Below, in pieces: positions 9,054-18,206 of a stretch of DNA of 64,000 nt. The stretch comes from Flammeovirgaceae bacterium UBA2786 (GTDB taxonomy: Bacteria > Bacteroidota > Bacteroidia > Cytophagales > Cyclobacteriaceae). The position numbers and the translations under genes are program-made. How positions within the stretch are numbered: position 1 is the first letter of the stretch; the number at the start of each line of letters is the position of its first letter. The notes beneath the pieces were generated by a model. It had not been told where the DNA came from. It searched no databases and saw nothing but the letters and a program-made list of their open reading frames with translations. The DNA is taken from the NCBI GenBank assembly GCA_002352225.1, contig DEIA01000022.1, positions 1 through 64,000 of the forward strand, in the 5' to 3' direction.

Positions 9054-9263
9054 ATGAGCAAGAAAGCAATTAACAGACTGAAAGCTGTTTTGGCGGAACA
9101 AGGCAAGACCAACAAATGGCTTGCTGAAAAACTCGACAAAAACGAAACAACTATTTCCCGTTGGTGCACCAATGAGGTACAACCCTCAATGGACACTTTT
9201 GTAGATATAGCCAAACTGCTTAATGTAGATGTGAAAGAACTTATTAATTCTACTAAAAAGTAA
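9054..9263 (+). CDS. XRE-family helix-turn-helix regulator
   Basis: The 69-residue protein is one HTH_3 domain. KTNKWLAEKLDKNETTISRW forms the helix-turn-helix and PSMDTFVDIAKLLNVDVKEL the following helices. It is the first gene of a five-gene defence operon, 9 bp before the TrlF-like ATPase, and most likely controls that operon by binding its promoter. The start at 9054 is chosen because a -7 promoter element occupies 9028-9035. A longer frame from 9024 would read through the promoter. Confidence 0.85.
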   Translation: MSKKAINRLKAVLAEQGKTNKWLAEKLDKNETTISRWCTNEVQPSMDTFVDIAKLLNVDVKELINSTKK

Positions 9264-9272
9264 CAGCATCTT

Positions 9273-12200
9273 ATGGCAGCCAATAAATACATAAAGGGTT
9301 CTGAGTGGCGTAAATGGGATTTGCATGTTCATACGCCTAAGTCAATTATACAACATTATGGTGGCGACACTGATGAGGCTTGGGAAAAGTTTATTTCAGA
9401 TTTGGAAAGATTACCCTCCGAGTATAAAGCAATAGGTATTAACGATTACATTTTTATTGATGGATACAAGAAGGTTTTAGAATATAAAAATGAAGGCAGG
9501 CTTCCAAATATTGATTTAATAATTCCAGTTGTTGAATTAAGAGTTGACAAATTTTCCTCAATAGGAGATGAAGCATGGAAAAAAATTAATCTTCATGTTT
9601 TATTCTCTAATGATATTAAACCTGAAATGATTGAAGCACAATTTCTAAGCGCAATTCAACATTCCATTAAAATTTCTCCTGACATCGAGGGTGTTGATTT
9701 TAAAGGAGTAGCTACAAAAGAAGCATTAGAAGAAATAGGGAGAAAGATAAAGGCGAGTTCTACAACAGAAATTACTTGGTCAGACCTAAAAGTCGGGTTT
9801 TGGAATGTATTCTTTGATTATAAGACAGTTATTGATATTACGAAAGGTTTCTTTAAAGGCAGCTGTTTGACGGCTGTGGGAAAATCTGAGTGGGATACTA
9901 TGAGATGGGATGGCTCCGCAGCACTAAAAAAGAGCATAATTAATGAAGCAGACTTTTCTTTTATTTCATTAACAACATCCAGTGATTACAAAAAGCATTC
10001 AACTGCGTTAGAAACACAGAAAGTACGCAATATGCTTCTTGATTGCAGTGATGCACATCACTTTTCAGATTCTACAGATAAAGACCGAATTGGGAACTCA
10101 TTTACTTGGTTAAAAGCGGACACAACATTTGAGGGACTTAAACAAGTTTCCAATGACAAAGCGAGGATATATATTGGTAACAAACCTCCATTGTTACAGA
10201 GGTTTGAAGCTAATAAAACCAAATTCATCAAGTCTTTGGCAATAAGTAAAATAGAAGATTCGTCATTGACTGAAATATGGTTCGATAATTTTGAGTTACC
10301 CTTAAATCCTTCGATGGTTGCAATCATTGGTAATAAGGGTAATGGCAAAAGCGCTATTGCTGATACGATAGGTTTAGTTGGAAACACTCCTAACTATTCA
10401 TTTTTCTCTTTTTTAAATGACCAAAAGTTCCGTAAACGAAAACCAATAAATAAATCAGAACATTTTGAAGCCTTTATAAATTGGCAAGATGAAAGCAGTG
10501 ATTCTAAAAAACTGAATCAGAATCCTGATGGCATCAATGTTGAAAAAGTGAAGTATATACCACAAGGCTTTTTAGAAAGACTTTGCAACGAAGATGTTGA
10601 TGACTTTGAAAAGGAACTAAGGCATGTTATTTTTTCGCATTTATCGGAATCAGAAAAATTAGGCAAAGGTAATCTCAACGAATTAATTGATTACAAAACC
10701 GAAATTCTTAATGAAGAAATTGATGAACTGAAACGTGAAATCAATTCAATTAATAAATTGTTAGTTGACTTGGAAAAAAAGCAATCTGATGAATACAGAA
10801 AGTCATTAGATGAAAAATTAAAAGAAAAGGAGAATGAGCTTAAAGCCCATGAACTAACTAAGCCTAATCCAGTTGACCCTCCAACCGACCCAACAATACT
10901 GGAACAGAATAAAATAATTTCTGACCAAATAGAGGAAAAGAGAACAAAGCTTAAAGAAATTGAAAATGCTGTAACTGAAAAGGAGTCACAACTCAAGTCA
11001 TTGCGGTTGGACATAGCTGAACTAGAAAAAGCAAATCAAAGTATTTCGATTTTTGAAGGGCAATTTGAAAAGTTAAAAGGCGAAATAAGCCATACTCTTT
11101 CAAAAGCTCAATTATCAATAGATGCTATTGTTTCTGTTAAGGTTGATAAATCTAAAATAACCGCTTTGATAGCATCAAAAGGCAAAGAAGCAAATCTGAT
11201 ACAAGATGCTTTAGGAAATCTTACTGAAACCGGATTATTGAGAGACAAATCAATCCTTTTGAATGATATTAAGGAACTTCAGGAAAAACTTGATGAACAT
11301 TCAAAAAAATATCAGATATATATCAGCGACTTAAAGATTTGGGAGGAAAAACGAAACACACTTATTGGAACCAACGATAAAGAGGGCTCAATTAACTTTT
11401 TAAAAGCTCAAATCGAATATTTAGAGAACACGCTACCCTCCGAGATTGAACAAAATAAAACCGAAAGAATTGATTCTGTAAAAAAACTGTTTGGTAAAAA
11501 AGAAGAAGCAATTGCTTTATATAAAGCCTTGTTTAAGCCTGTGTCTGATTTTATTCAAACGTATGGTGATGTACTCGAAAATTACAGCATCAACTTGGAT
11601 GTTGATTATAAGATAAACGGTTTGGTTGAAAAGTTTTTTGACCATGTAAGTCTTGGCTCTAAGGGCAGTTTCATTGGTTATCCTACAGGAATGGAAAGAC
11701 TTAACCACATTGTAACTAATCATGAGTTAAAAACTGAGGCAGGCATTGTCGCATTTCTTAATGAGATGATGGACAACCTGCATTTTGATAAGCGAGAAGA
11801 TTTTGAAGGGGAAAAAAGAGATATTGAAAAACAGCTAAAGAAAGGCTACTCAGTATTAGACCTCTTCTCATTTTTGTTCAACCTTGAGTATCTGGAACCT
11901 GAATATAAATTAAAATTGGGAGACAAGAATATCTCTGAACTTTCTCCTGGTGAAAGGGGTGCATTACTTCTTATTTTCTATTTAACCCTTGACCAAAATG
12001 ATATTCCTCTAATTATTGACCAGCCGGAAGAAAACCTCGATAATCAAAGTGTATTTAAAATACTTGTTCAATTTATTAAGGAAGCAAAAGACAAGCGGCA
12101 AATTATCATTGTCACACACAATCCTAATCTTGCAGTAGCTTGTAATGCTGAGCAAATTGTTCATATAAACATTGACAAACAAAATAAAAATGCTGTTCAA

Positions 12201-12332
12201 TTCATAAGTGGTTCATTGGAAAACAAAGCAATCAATGATGCTGTCATAGACATTTTAGAGGGCACTTTTCCTGCGCTTAATACAAGGACGAACACCTACA
12301 AAGTAATTGAACGAAAATCATTAGTGAATTAA
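9273..12332 (+). CDS. TrlF-like protein: PHP domain fused to SMC/RecN-type ATPase
   Basis: The 1019-residue protein starts with a PHP phosphoesterase-like domain (RKWDLHVHTPKS at residues 13-24; LDCSDAHHFSD near 255). An ABC/SMC-type ATPase follows. Walker A GNKGNGKSAI is at about 353-362. A long coiled-coil with many E/K heptads occupies about 470-780. The signature LSPGERGALLL is at about 889-899 and Walker B PLIIDQPEENLD at about 912-923. THNPNLAVAC supplies the H-loop. This is the layout of proteins named TrlF, which are known beside restriction systems. The stop lies 3 bp before mod, so the two are coupled. Its biochemical role is not established; DNA-end or foreign-DNA sensing is inference. 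Confidence 0.85.
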   Translation: MAANKYIKGSEWRKWDLHVHTPKSIIQHYGGDTDEAWEKFISDLERLPSEYKAIGINDYIFIDGYKKVLEYKNEGRLPNIDLIIPVVELRVDKFSSIGDEAWKKINLHVLFSNDIKPEMIEAQFLSAIQHSIKISPDIEGVDFKGVATKEALEEIGRKIKASSTTEITWSDLKVGFWNVFFDYKTVIDITKGFFKGSCLTAVGKSEWDTMRWDGSAALKKSIINEADFSFISLTTSSDYKKHSTALETQKVRNMLLDCSDAHHFSDSTDKDRIGNSFTWLKADTTFEGLKQVSNDKARIYIGNKPPLLQRFEANKTKFIKSLAISKIEDSSLTEIWFDNFELPLNPSMVAIIGNKGNGKSAIADTIGLVGNTPNYSFFSFLNDQKFRKRKPINKSEHFEAFINWQDESSDSKKLNQNPDGINVEKVKYIPQGFLERLCNEDVDDFEKELRHVIFSHLSESEKLGKGNLNELIDYKTEILNEEIDELKREINSINKLLVDLEKKQSDEYRKSLDEKLKEKENELKAHELTKPNPVDPPTDPTILEQNKIISDQIEEKRTKLKEIENAVTEKESQLKSLRLDIAELEKANQSISIFEGQFEKLKGEISHTLSKAQLSIDAIVSVKVDKSKITALIASKGKEANLIQDALGNLTETGLLRDKSILLNDIKELQEKLDEHSKKYQIYISDLKIWEEKRNTLIGTNDKEGSINFLKAQIEYLENTLPSEIEQNKTERIDSVKKLFGKKEEAIALYKALFKPVSDFIQTYGDVLENYSINLDVDYKINGLVEKFFDHVSLGSKGSFIGYPTGMERLNHIVTNHELKTEAGIVAFLNEMMDNLHFDKREDFEGEKRDIEKQLKKGYSVLDLFSFLFNLEYLEPEYKLKLGDKNISELSPGERGALLLIFYLTLDQNDIPLIIDQPEENLDNQSVFKILVQFIKEAKDKRQIIIVTHNPNLAVACNAEQIVHINIDKQNKNAVQFISGSLENKAINDAVIDILEGTFPALNTRTNTYKVIERKSLVN

Positions 12333-12335
12333 GCC

Positions 12336-13868
12336 ATGCCAACATTACACTGGATAGGAAAAGATAAAGTTATCAATCATCACATCGATGTGCCGTTTAA
12401 GGTTTTGGAACACTCCTACGGCTTTGACAACGGAACACAAACAGAACAAGAAACCAACAGTGGAAACAAAATAATACATGGCGACAACCTCGAAGCCCTG
12501 AAAGCCCTTTTGCCCGAATATGAAGGACGAATAAAATGTATCTATATAGACCCTCCTTACAACACAGGAAACGAAGGTTGGGTATATAACGACAATGTGA
12601 ACGACCCAAAAATTAAAAAATGGCTCGGTCAAGTGGTGGGTAAAGAAGCCGAAGATTTAACAAGGCACGACAAATGGCTTTGCATGATGTATCCGCGCTT
12701 GAAGTTGTTGCATAAATTACTCTCAGATGAAGGTGCAATTTTTATATCCATTGACGACAACGAACAAGCTAATCTAAAACTGATTTGTGACGAAATATTT
12801 GGTGGTGGAAATTTCGTTTCTGATATAATCTGGCGTTCAAGCGACAATAGCAACAATGACGCAAAGCAATTTTCAGTTGACTACAATCATACAGTCGTTT
12901 ATTCTAAAAGTAGTGGGTGGCTTTCAAACAAAGTCAATCGTTCATTAAGCCAGCAAGCTCATTATAAAAATCCTGATAATGACCCAAGGGGTCCATATTT
13001 TGACGGCAATCCTGTTTCTTCGCCAAATCCAAGACCGAATTTGTGTTATGATATAGTAGCTCCTAATGAAAACGTAATTAAACCGCCAAAAAACGGTTGG
13101 AGATGGAGTAAAGAAACATTAGAAGAAAAAATGAAAACAGGGGAAATCCGTTTCAATGAGAAAATGACCAACATAAAAAGAAGAACTTATCTCAATGAAC
13201 AAAAGGGTTTGCCTCCTTCAAACTTGTGGATTGATTTGGAAGAAACAGGACATAATCGTCAAGCAAAATATGATTTAGTAAAAATATTTGAAGCCGATTC
13301 AAGCAAATCTGTTTTTCAAACACCTAAGCCAACAAAATTCATTGATAGAATTTTGGAAATCACCACAAATGAAGACGATATAATTTTGGACTCTTTTGCT
13401 GGCTCAGGAACAACCGCTCATTCAATTTTAAATTTCAATAAGGAAATTAAAGGAAAAAGAAAGTTCATACTTATTGAAATGGAATCTTACGCAGACTCTA
13501 TTACAGCCGAAAGAGTAAAAAGAGTTATCAAAGGCTACGGCACAGTCGAAGGTACAGGCGGAAGTTTTGATTTTTACGAATTGGGGCAGCCTATGTTTTT
13601 GGCAGATGGCAACCTAAACGAGTTGGTGGGCGAAGAAAGAATAAGGCAGTATGTGTATTACACCGAAACCAAAACGCCTTTATTGGCTCATAAGCAGAAA
13701 GACAACAAGTATTTACTGAACAAACACAACGATACGGCTTACTACTTCCATTATGAGGCAGACGAAGTAACCACCTTAGACCATGCTTTTTTAGCCACCA
13801 TGAAAACCAAAGCCGAGCAGTATGTTGTATGCCGACAATTGTTTGCTCACCAAAGAGTACATGACTAA
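12336..13868 (+). CDS. mod: Type III Mod-like N6-adenine DNA methyltransferase, C-terminal frameshift
   Basis: This is the modification subunit of a type III-like restriction-modification system (beta-class N6-adenine methyltransferase). Catalytic motif IV DPPYNTG starts at D72 and the SAM motif I DSFAGSGTT at D352, in the beta order. The frame stops at 13868 after LFAHQRVHD. Reading from about 13831 in another frame instead gives ADNCLLTKEYMTK, then HNIIFKKIPRDITRF, ending at a TAG at 13915-13917. That looks like the normal end of such proteins. The gene therefore seems to carry a frameshift near 13830 that replaces its last about 29 residues. With the frame restored the gap to fic falls from 52 to 3 bp, as tight as its neighbours. 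The catalytic motifs are intact, so activity may survive. Confidence 0.92.
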   Translation: MPTLHWIGKDKVINHHIDVPFKVLEHSYGFDNGTQTEQETNSGNKIIHGDNLEALKALLPEYEGRIKCIYIDPPYNTGNEGWVYNDNVNDPKIKKWLGQVVGKEAEDLTRHDKWLCMMYPRLKLLHKLLSDEGAIFISIDDNEQANLKLICDEIFGGGNFVSDIIWRSSDNSNNDAKQFSVDYNHTVVYSKSSGWLSNKVNRSLSQQAHYKNPDNDPRGPYFDGNPVSSPNPRPNLCYDIVAPNENVIKPPKNGWRWSKETLEEKMKTGEIRFNEKMTNIKRRTYLNEQKGLPPSNLWIDLEETGHNRQAKYDLVKIFEADSSKSVFQTPKPTKFIDRILEITTNEDDIILDSFAGSGTTAHSILNFNKEIKGKRKFILIEMESYADSITAERVKRVIKGYGTVEGTGGSFDFYELGQPMFLADGNLNELVGEERIRQYVYYTETKTPLLAHKQKDNKYLLNKHNDTAYYFHYEADEVTTLDHAFLATMKTKAEQYVVCRQLFAHQRVHD

Positions 13869-13917
13869 GCACAATATTATTTTCAAGAAAATCCCACGGG
13901 ATATAACAAGATTTTAG
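13831..13917 (+). other. Out-of-frame original 3' end of mod
   Basis: This short frame encodes ADNCLLTKEYMTK and HNIIFKKIPRDITRF and then stops. It follows the mod coding sequence with a shift of +1 (equivalently two bases lost) in the TATGTTGTATGCC stretch at 13821-13833. It lies immediately before fic. Confidence 0.7.
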
Positions 13918-13920
13918 AAT

Positions 13921-14703
13921 ATGGAAAAACTACTTGCGAATACGCATTACAATACATGGCTTTCATTACTTGATGTGAAGCTGGAGGCAGAATTTGAAAA
14001 AATAAAAACTAGGGAGTGGACTGCTGAGAATTTCAAATTTGCGACTGCCGTATCGGTAATGTCCTCTTCAAAAATTGAAGGAGAAACGTTAGAGGTGGAT
14101 AGTTATGTGAAACATAAAATGCTTGACATTGAGTATCTGCCCAATCTTACCGAAAAACCAAATGACTTATACGCAGCTTACGAATTTGCAAAAGACAACA
14201 ATTTAACAAAAGATCATTTTCATAATTGCCATGCAATTGCCACCCTGCATTTATTACCAGAACAACAAAGAGGTCAGATTAGAAAAGGGAACATGTTGAT
14301 AATGGAACAGCAATCGCAACGAGTGGAGTATGAAGCAGCATCAGCCGGAATAGTTCAACATGAATACGAACAATTTTGGAAAGAATTAGAGAAACTTCTA
14401 AACACTAACATGAATATTGAAGAAGTGTTTTATTATGCATCGTTGATTCATTTAGTATTTGTAAAAATTCACCCATTCAACGATGGTAATGGCAGAACGG
14501 CAAGGTTACTTGAAAAATGGTTTCTATCTTCAAAATTAGGAGAAAAGGCTTGGTATATACCAAGTGAATTGTATTACTACAACAATCTGAAAACGTATTA
14601 TCACAATTTGGCTCGTGTTGGATTGTTTTATGAAGAATTAAAGTATGAAAGAGGAATACCCTTCTTGCTCATGCTTCCGCAATCATTAATTTTTGAAAAG
14701 TAA
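13921..14703 (+). CDS. Fic-domain protein, class II (N-terminal inhibitory helix)
   Basis: Fic proteins usually transfer AMP to target hydroxyls. The 260-residue protein has the active-site motif HPFNDGNGRTAR from His184 to Arg195. It also has an N-terminal inhibitory motif of the (S/T)xxxE(G/N) type: S49-SKI-E53-G54. This makes it a class II, self-inhibited Fic. The C-terminus lacks a winged-helix extension. It sits between mod and res with about 3 bp on one side (counting the restored mod frame) and 1 bp on the other, so it is part of the same transcript. The target is unknown; a guard or effector role in defence is inference. Confidence 0.9.
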   Translation: MEKLLANTHYNTWLSLLDVKLEAEFEKIKTREWTAENFKFATAVSVMSSSKIEGETLEVDSYVKHKMLDIEYLPNLTEKPNDLYAAYEFAKDNNLTKDHFHNCHAIATLHLLPEQQRGQIRKGNMLIMEQQSQRVEYEAASAGIVQHEYEQFWKELEKLLNTNMNIEEVFYYASLIHLVFVKIHPFNDGNGRTARLLEKWFLSSKLGEKAWYIPSELYYYNNLKTYYHNLARVGLFYEELKYERGIPFLLMLPQSLIFEK

Positions 14704-14704
14704 C

Positions 14705-17326
14705 ATGGAACTAAAACCATATCAACAGCAGGTAATCAACGACCTTTCATTGTTTCTGGAATACATACAGGAAACCAAAGATGTAAAGGACGCATTTCAT
14801 AATTTTTGGTCGCTACACCCAAGAACACCGCTGCAACCTTTTCCGGGAACAGCCATTGAACCATACAAGAACAATGTTCCCCGTGTTCCGCATATCTGTG
14901 TAAAAGTGCCAACAGCAGGCGGAAAAACCTTTATCGCCTGCAATGCCATTAAGACCATTTTTGATGCATTTGATTACGACCGTCCTAAAGCCGTTGTATG
15001 GTTAGTTCCTTCCATTACCATTTTGGAGCAAACCATTAAAAATCTAAAAGACCCTTCTCATCCTTACCGCCAAAAAATCAATTCGCACTTTGGTAATAAA
15101 GTAGAAGTATTTGACAAAGAAACCTTGTTGCAAGGCAGTGGCTTTAACGCCACAACCGTAAAAGAGCAACTAAACATTATGGTTTTCAGCTTTGACAGCT
15201 TGAGAGCCAAAAACAAGGAAGACCGTAAAGTATTTCAGGAAAACGGCAATCTGCAAAGTTTTGAAAACCTGCTTGGCAAAAACACCGAAATAACTTTAGG
15301 AGCAGTAATCAAATACCTTAATCCGTTAGTGGTGGTGGACGAAAGCCACAATGCTGAAAGTGATTTGAGCGTAGAAATGCTGAAAGAAGTAAATCCGTGT
15401 TTCATTCTTGACCTTACGGCCACACCACGCAAAAATAGCAACATTGTAAGTTTTATTGATGCTCTTGAACTGAAAAGGGGAAACATGGTAAAACTTCCTG
15501 TCATTGTTTACAATCATCAGGACAAAACAGAAGTAATCAATTCAAGTTTACAACTACAAAAACGGTTGGAACTGCAAGCCATTGAAGAAGAAAAGAAAGG
15601 TGGGAAATACATTCGTCCTATTGTATTGTTTCAGGCACAACCAAAAAACGGCAAAGACTTTTTGAACGAAGAAGAAGAAAAATCAAACGTTCAGAAACTG
15701 AAAGAAAAACTCATAGAGTTAAAAATTCCTGCCGAACAAATCAAAATCAAAACCGCAAACATCAACGAAATAAAAGGACTTGACCTAATGAGCAAGGATT
15801 GTGAAGTCCGTTATATCATTACCATAAACGCATTAAAGGAAGGGTGGGATTGCCCGTTTGCTTATATTTTAGCTTCATTGGCAGATAAAAGTTCAGCCGT
15901 TGATGTAGAGCAAATTTTAGGCAGGGTTTTACGCCAGCCTTATGTAATGAAACACAACTTTCCTTTGCTTAATTTGAGTTATGTTTTAACGGCATCATCA
16001 AAATTCCTTGACACTTTAGACAACATTGTGAAAGGTTTGAACAAAGCGGGTTTCAGCGACAAAGATTACAAACTTGCCGACCCTTCTATGTTGGAAGAAG
16101 TCAAAAAGCAAGACCCATTACAACAATTAACAGTTTTCCCAACCACAACAGAAGCAACCGAAAGCGAAGACATTACCAGCGACATAGACAGCACACGTAT
16201 TGTATTGCCAACAGAAACGGCAACACCAAACGACACAATTTCAGAAATTGAACAAACCGCTATTCAACAAAATGAAGCATTTGAAAAAACAGTTTCCGAA
16301 ATGGAAGCAACCAATACACCTGCATTACCAAACGAAATTCAACAATTAGTGAAAACATACGAAATAAAAGAAGTTTTCAAAGACGATGCTGCAAAAATCA
16401 GTTTGCCTCAGTTCTTTTTGAAAATACCTGCCAACGATTTGTTTGGTAAGAAGGAAGAAGATATTGCTTTAGAAAAAGAAAATCTGTTAGACGGTTTTAA
16501 GTTAAGCCAACAACCGACAGACATTGTTTTTGATAACATTTCATCGGAACTCTACAAAGTTGACCTTGATGAAACCAAAAAAGAACACACGCCAACTTTC
16601 GTAAAACTTGACGGACAAGTTAAAGATAGTATCATGGCTTACATGCTTGACCCATCAAGAAAAGAAAGCAGGGTTAAGAATTTCACTAAACGCATCATGG
16701 ACATTATTGGAAATATGTATCCAATTCCAGACAAGGAAATTGAAAAATACATCAACCGAATTTTGGACGATTTCAAAGACGAGCAATTCAACGACTTTGC
16801 AAATAATGAATACACTTACACAGACAAGATAAAACAGAAAATCAGAGACCTTTCAGAAGCATTTGCAGAAAAGAAATTCAAGGATTTCTTGGACACAGAC
16901 AAGGTTTTCATTAAACCTGTTTTCACTTTACCAAACAGCATTTCACCAGGCGACACAGCGAAAGACATTACAAAATCGCTATATGAGAAAGAGGGTAAAA
17001 TGAACGACTTTGAAGCGAGAGTTATTAATGAAATTGCCAATATGCAAAACATCTCATTCTGGACAAGGAACATAGAACGCAAAGGATTTAGAATAAACGG
17101 CTTTGTAAATCATTATCCTGACTTCATTATTCAGACCAAAAGCGGTAAGACTGTTTTATTAGAAACTAAAGGCGACCACTTAGACGCAGAACAAAAAATA
17201 AGACTCGGAAACCTTTGGGCAAGTAAGGCAGGTAATAATTATCGTTACTTCATGGTTTACGACAGACGGACAGTTGACGGAGCATATAAATTGGAGGACT
17301 TTTTAAACATCATTAAAGACATTTAG
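14705..17326 (+). CDS. res: Type III restriction endonuclease, Res subunit
   Basis: The 873-residue protein combines an SF2 helicase with a nuclease domain. Walker A VPTAGGKT has its lysine at residue 74. The DExH box VVDESHNAES is near 210, DLTATPR near 240, NALKEGWDCPFAYILAS near 377, and arginine-finger motif VI QILGRVLRQPYV near 400. The C-terminal PD-(D/E)xK site is PDFIIQTKSGK with LLETKGD (D806, E820, K822). It would cleave unmethylated DNA after ATP-driven translocation, with Mod. The ATG at 14705 is one base after the fic stop; a TTG 12 bp upstream lies inside fic and is rejected. No damage is visible in this gene. Confidence 0.93.
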   Translation: MELKPYQQQVINDLSLFLEYIQETKDVKDAFHNFWSLHPRTPLQPFPGTAIEPYKNNVPRVPHICVKVPTAGGKTFIACNAIKTIFDAFDYDRPKAVVWLVPSITILEQTIKNLKDPSHPYRQKINSHFGNKVEVFDKETLLQGSGFNATTVKEQLNIMVFSFDSLRAKNKEDRKVFQENGNLQSFENLLGKNTEITLGAVIKYLNPLVVVDESHNAESDLSVEMLKEVNPCFILDLTATPRKNSNIVSFIDALELKRGNMVKLPVIVYNHQDKTEVINSSLQLQKRLELQAIEEEKKGGKYIRPIVLFQAQPKNGKDFLNEEEEKSNVQKLKEKLIELKIPAEQIKIKTANINEIKGLDLMSKDCEVRYIITINALKEGWDCPFAYILASLADKSSAVDVEQILGRVLRQPYVMKHNFPLLNLSYVLTASSKFLDTLDNIVKGLNKAGFSDKDYKLADPSMLEEVKKQDPLQQLTVFPTTTEATESEDITSDIDSTRIVLPTETATPNDTISEIEQTAIQQNEAFEKTVSEMEATNTPALPNEIQQLVKTYEIKEVFKDDAAKISLPQFFLKIPANDLFGKKEEDIALEKENLLDGFKLSQQPTDIVFDNISSELYKVDLDETKKEHTPTFVKLDGQVKDSIMAYMLDPSRKESRVKNFTKRIMDIIGNMYPIPDKEIEKYINRILDDFKDEQFNDFANNEYTYTDKIKQKIRDLSEAFAEKKFKDFLDTDKVFIKPVFTLPNSISPGDTAKDITKSLYEKEGKMNDFEARVINEIANMQNISFWTRNIERKGFRINGFVNHYPDFIIQTKSGKTVLLETKGDHLDAEQKIRLGNLWASKAGNNYRYFMVYDRRTVDGAYKLEDFLNIIKDI

Positions 17327-17335
17327 CCCACGCAT

Positions 17336-17401
17336 TTGGTGGCACATTTGCAAAACCACACAAGCCCACGTTAAAGCCAAGTTTTGCAAAAGAGCCACCA
17401 A
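17336..17401. repeat. 66-bp inverted repeat, right copy of a flanking pair
   Basis: The arms are TTGGTGGC plus TTGCAAAAC (17336-17356) and GTTTTGCAA plus GCCACCAA (17381-17401), both perfect. The plan and many bases (CACATTTGCAA, GCAAAAGAGCC) match the element at 8913-8974. It starts 10 bp after the res stop. Together with the left copy it brackets the defence operon. Confidence 0.78.
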
Positions 17402-17465
17402 GCCAACGCACCAAGACAGACACAGAATGACAACGAACAAACACGATAGAAACGGAAGGGCAGCC

Positions 17466-17600
17466 TGTAACAAGGTATTGCCAAAATGGCGGCAGAAGTG
17501 CTTCTATGAAACATTTGTGCAAAGTTCAGCAGCAGTAATTCGATTGAACTTTAGTGCTAAAACTCCCCGCCATCGCAAACCCCCGAACCGTTAGCGGTCA
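17466..17600 (+). repeat. attC-like hairpin element, copy B
   Basis: TGTAACA (TAAC 17468-17471) opens the element and CCGTTAGCGG (GTTA 17590-17593) closes it. The inner stem is ATGGCGG (17486-17492) with CCGCCAT (17567-17573), perfect over 7 bp. TTGCC on the left matches GCAAAC on the right, and TTTGTGC is in the centre. A second inner pair occurs around CGATTGAACT. It follows the defence operon and its right inverted repeat, and precedes the next gene by 27 bp. Confidence 0.7.
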
Positions 17601-17627
17601 GGTTTGGACGACACAAAAAAGAATGAG

Positions 17628-18206
17628 ATGAACACAATTAAAAAATATGACAAACAAATAGCAATTGTATTTTTCTTGTTGACAGTTGGCTTTATAACGT
17701 TAGCAATGACGAACAAGACATTTTTAAATTGGGCATACGAAAGACACCAAAATCAAATAAGTTGGTTTATACGACCTATTTTTCTAATTCCATTTTGCTT
17801 TTTTGCGTATAAACGAAGTTGGACAGGAATTGCTGTAACAATTTTTTGTCTATTGACAAGTATGTTTTGGTTTAACAAGCCTGAAACAACAAGCGAAGAA
17901 GTGAAAGCATTTCTACAGTTTGAAATAGATTGGTTAGGTGGAGAATGGAACATTCAAAAATGGCTTCTGACGTTGACAATTCCTATTTCATTTTTTGCAC
18001 TTGGACTTGCATTTTGGAAACGAAGTTTATTTATGGGACTTGGTGTCGTGGTGCTTATGGCAACAGGAAAAATTATTTGGAGCATACAAAGTGCAGGAGA
18101 AGCAGGAAAATCAATTTTAGTTCCGGCAGTTGTAGGACTGTTAGTATGCACAGGACTAATTTATTTTGGATTTAAACGACTTGAAGAAAATAACCCGAAC
18201 CGCTAA
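17628..18206 (+). CDS. Six-helix membrane protein, unrecognised
   Basis: The 192-residue protein has six hydrophobic segments, among them IAIVFFLLTVGFITLAM, FIRPIFLIPFCFFAY, GIAVTIFCLLTSMFWF, LTLTIPISFFALGLAFW and ILVPAVVGLLVCTGLIYFGF. A short EVKAFLQFEIDWLGGEWNIQ loop lies in the middle. No family is recognised and no catalytic motif is seen. A TTG at 17604 could extend it by 8 residues, but the ATG at 17628 is preferred. The stop codon is part of the following attC-like element (TAAC begins at the TAA), so this is a single-gene cassette by layout. Confidence 0.7.
   Translation: MNTIKKYDKQIAIVFFLLTVGFITLAMTNKTFLNWAYERHQNQISWFIRPIFLIPFCFFAYKRSWTGIAVTIFCLLTSMFWFNKPETTSEEVKAFLQFEIDWLGGEWNIQKWLLTLTIPISFFALGLAFWKRSLFMGLGVVVLMATGKIIWSIQSAGEAGKSILVPAVVGLLVCTGLIYFGFKRLEENNPNR

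Noticed and set aside
9024..9263. Longer form of the XRE regulator starting at TTG 9024
   Set aside because: The extra ten codons coincide with an exact -7 promoter element, so 9054 is the better start.
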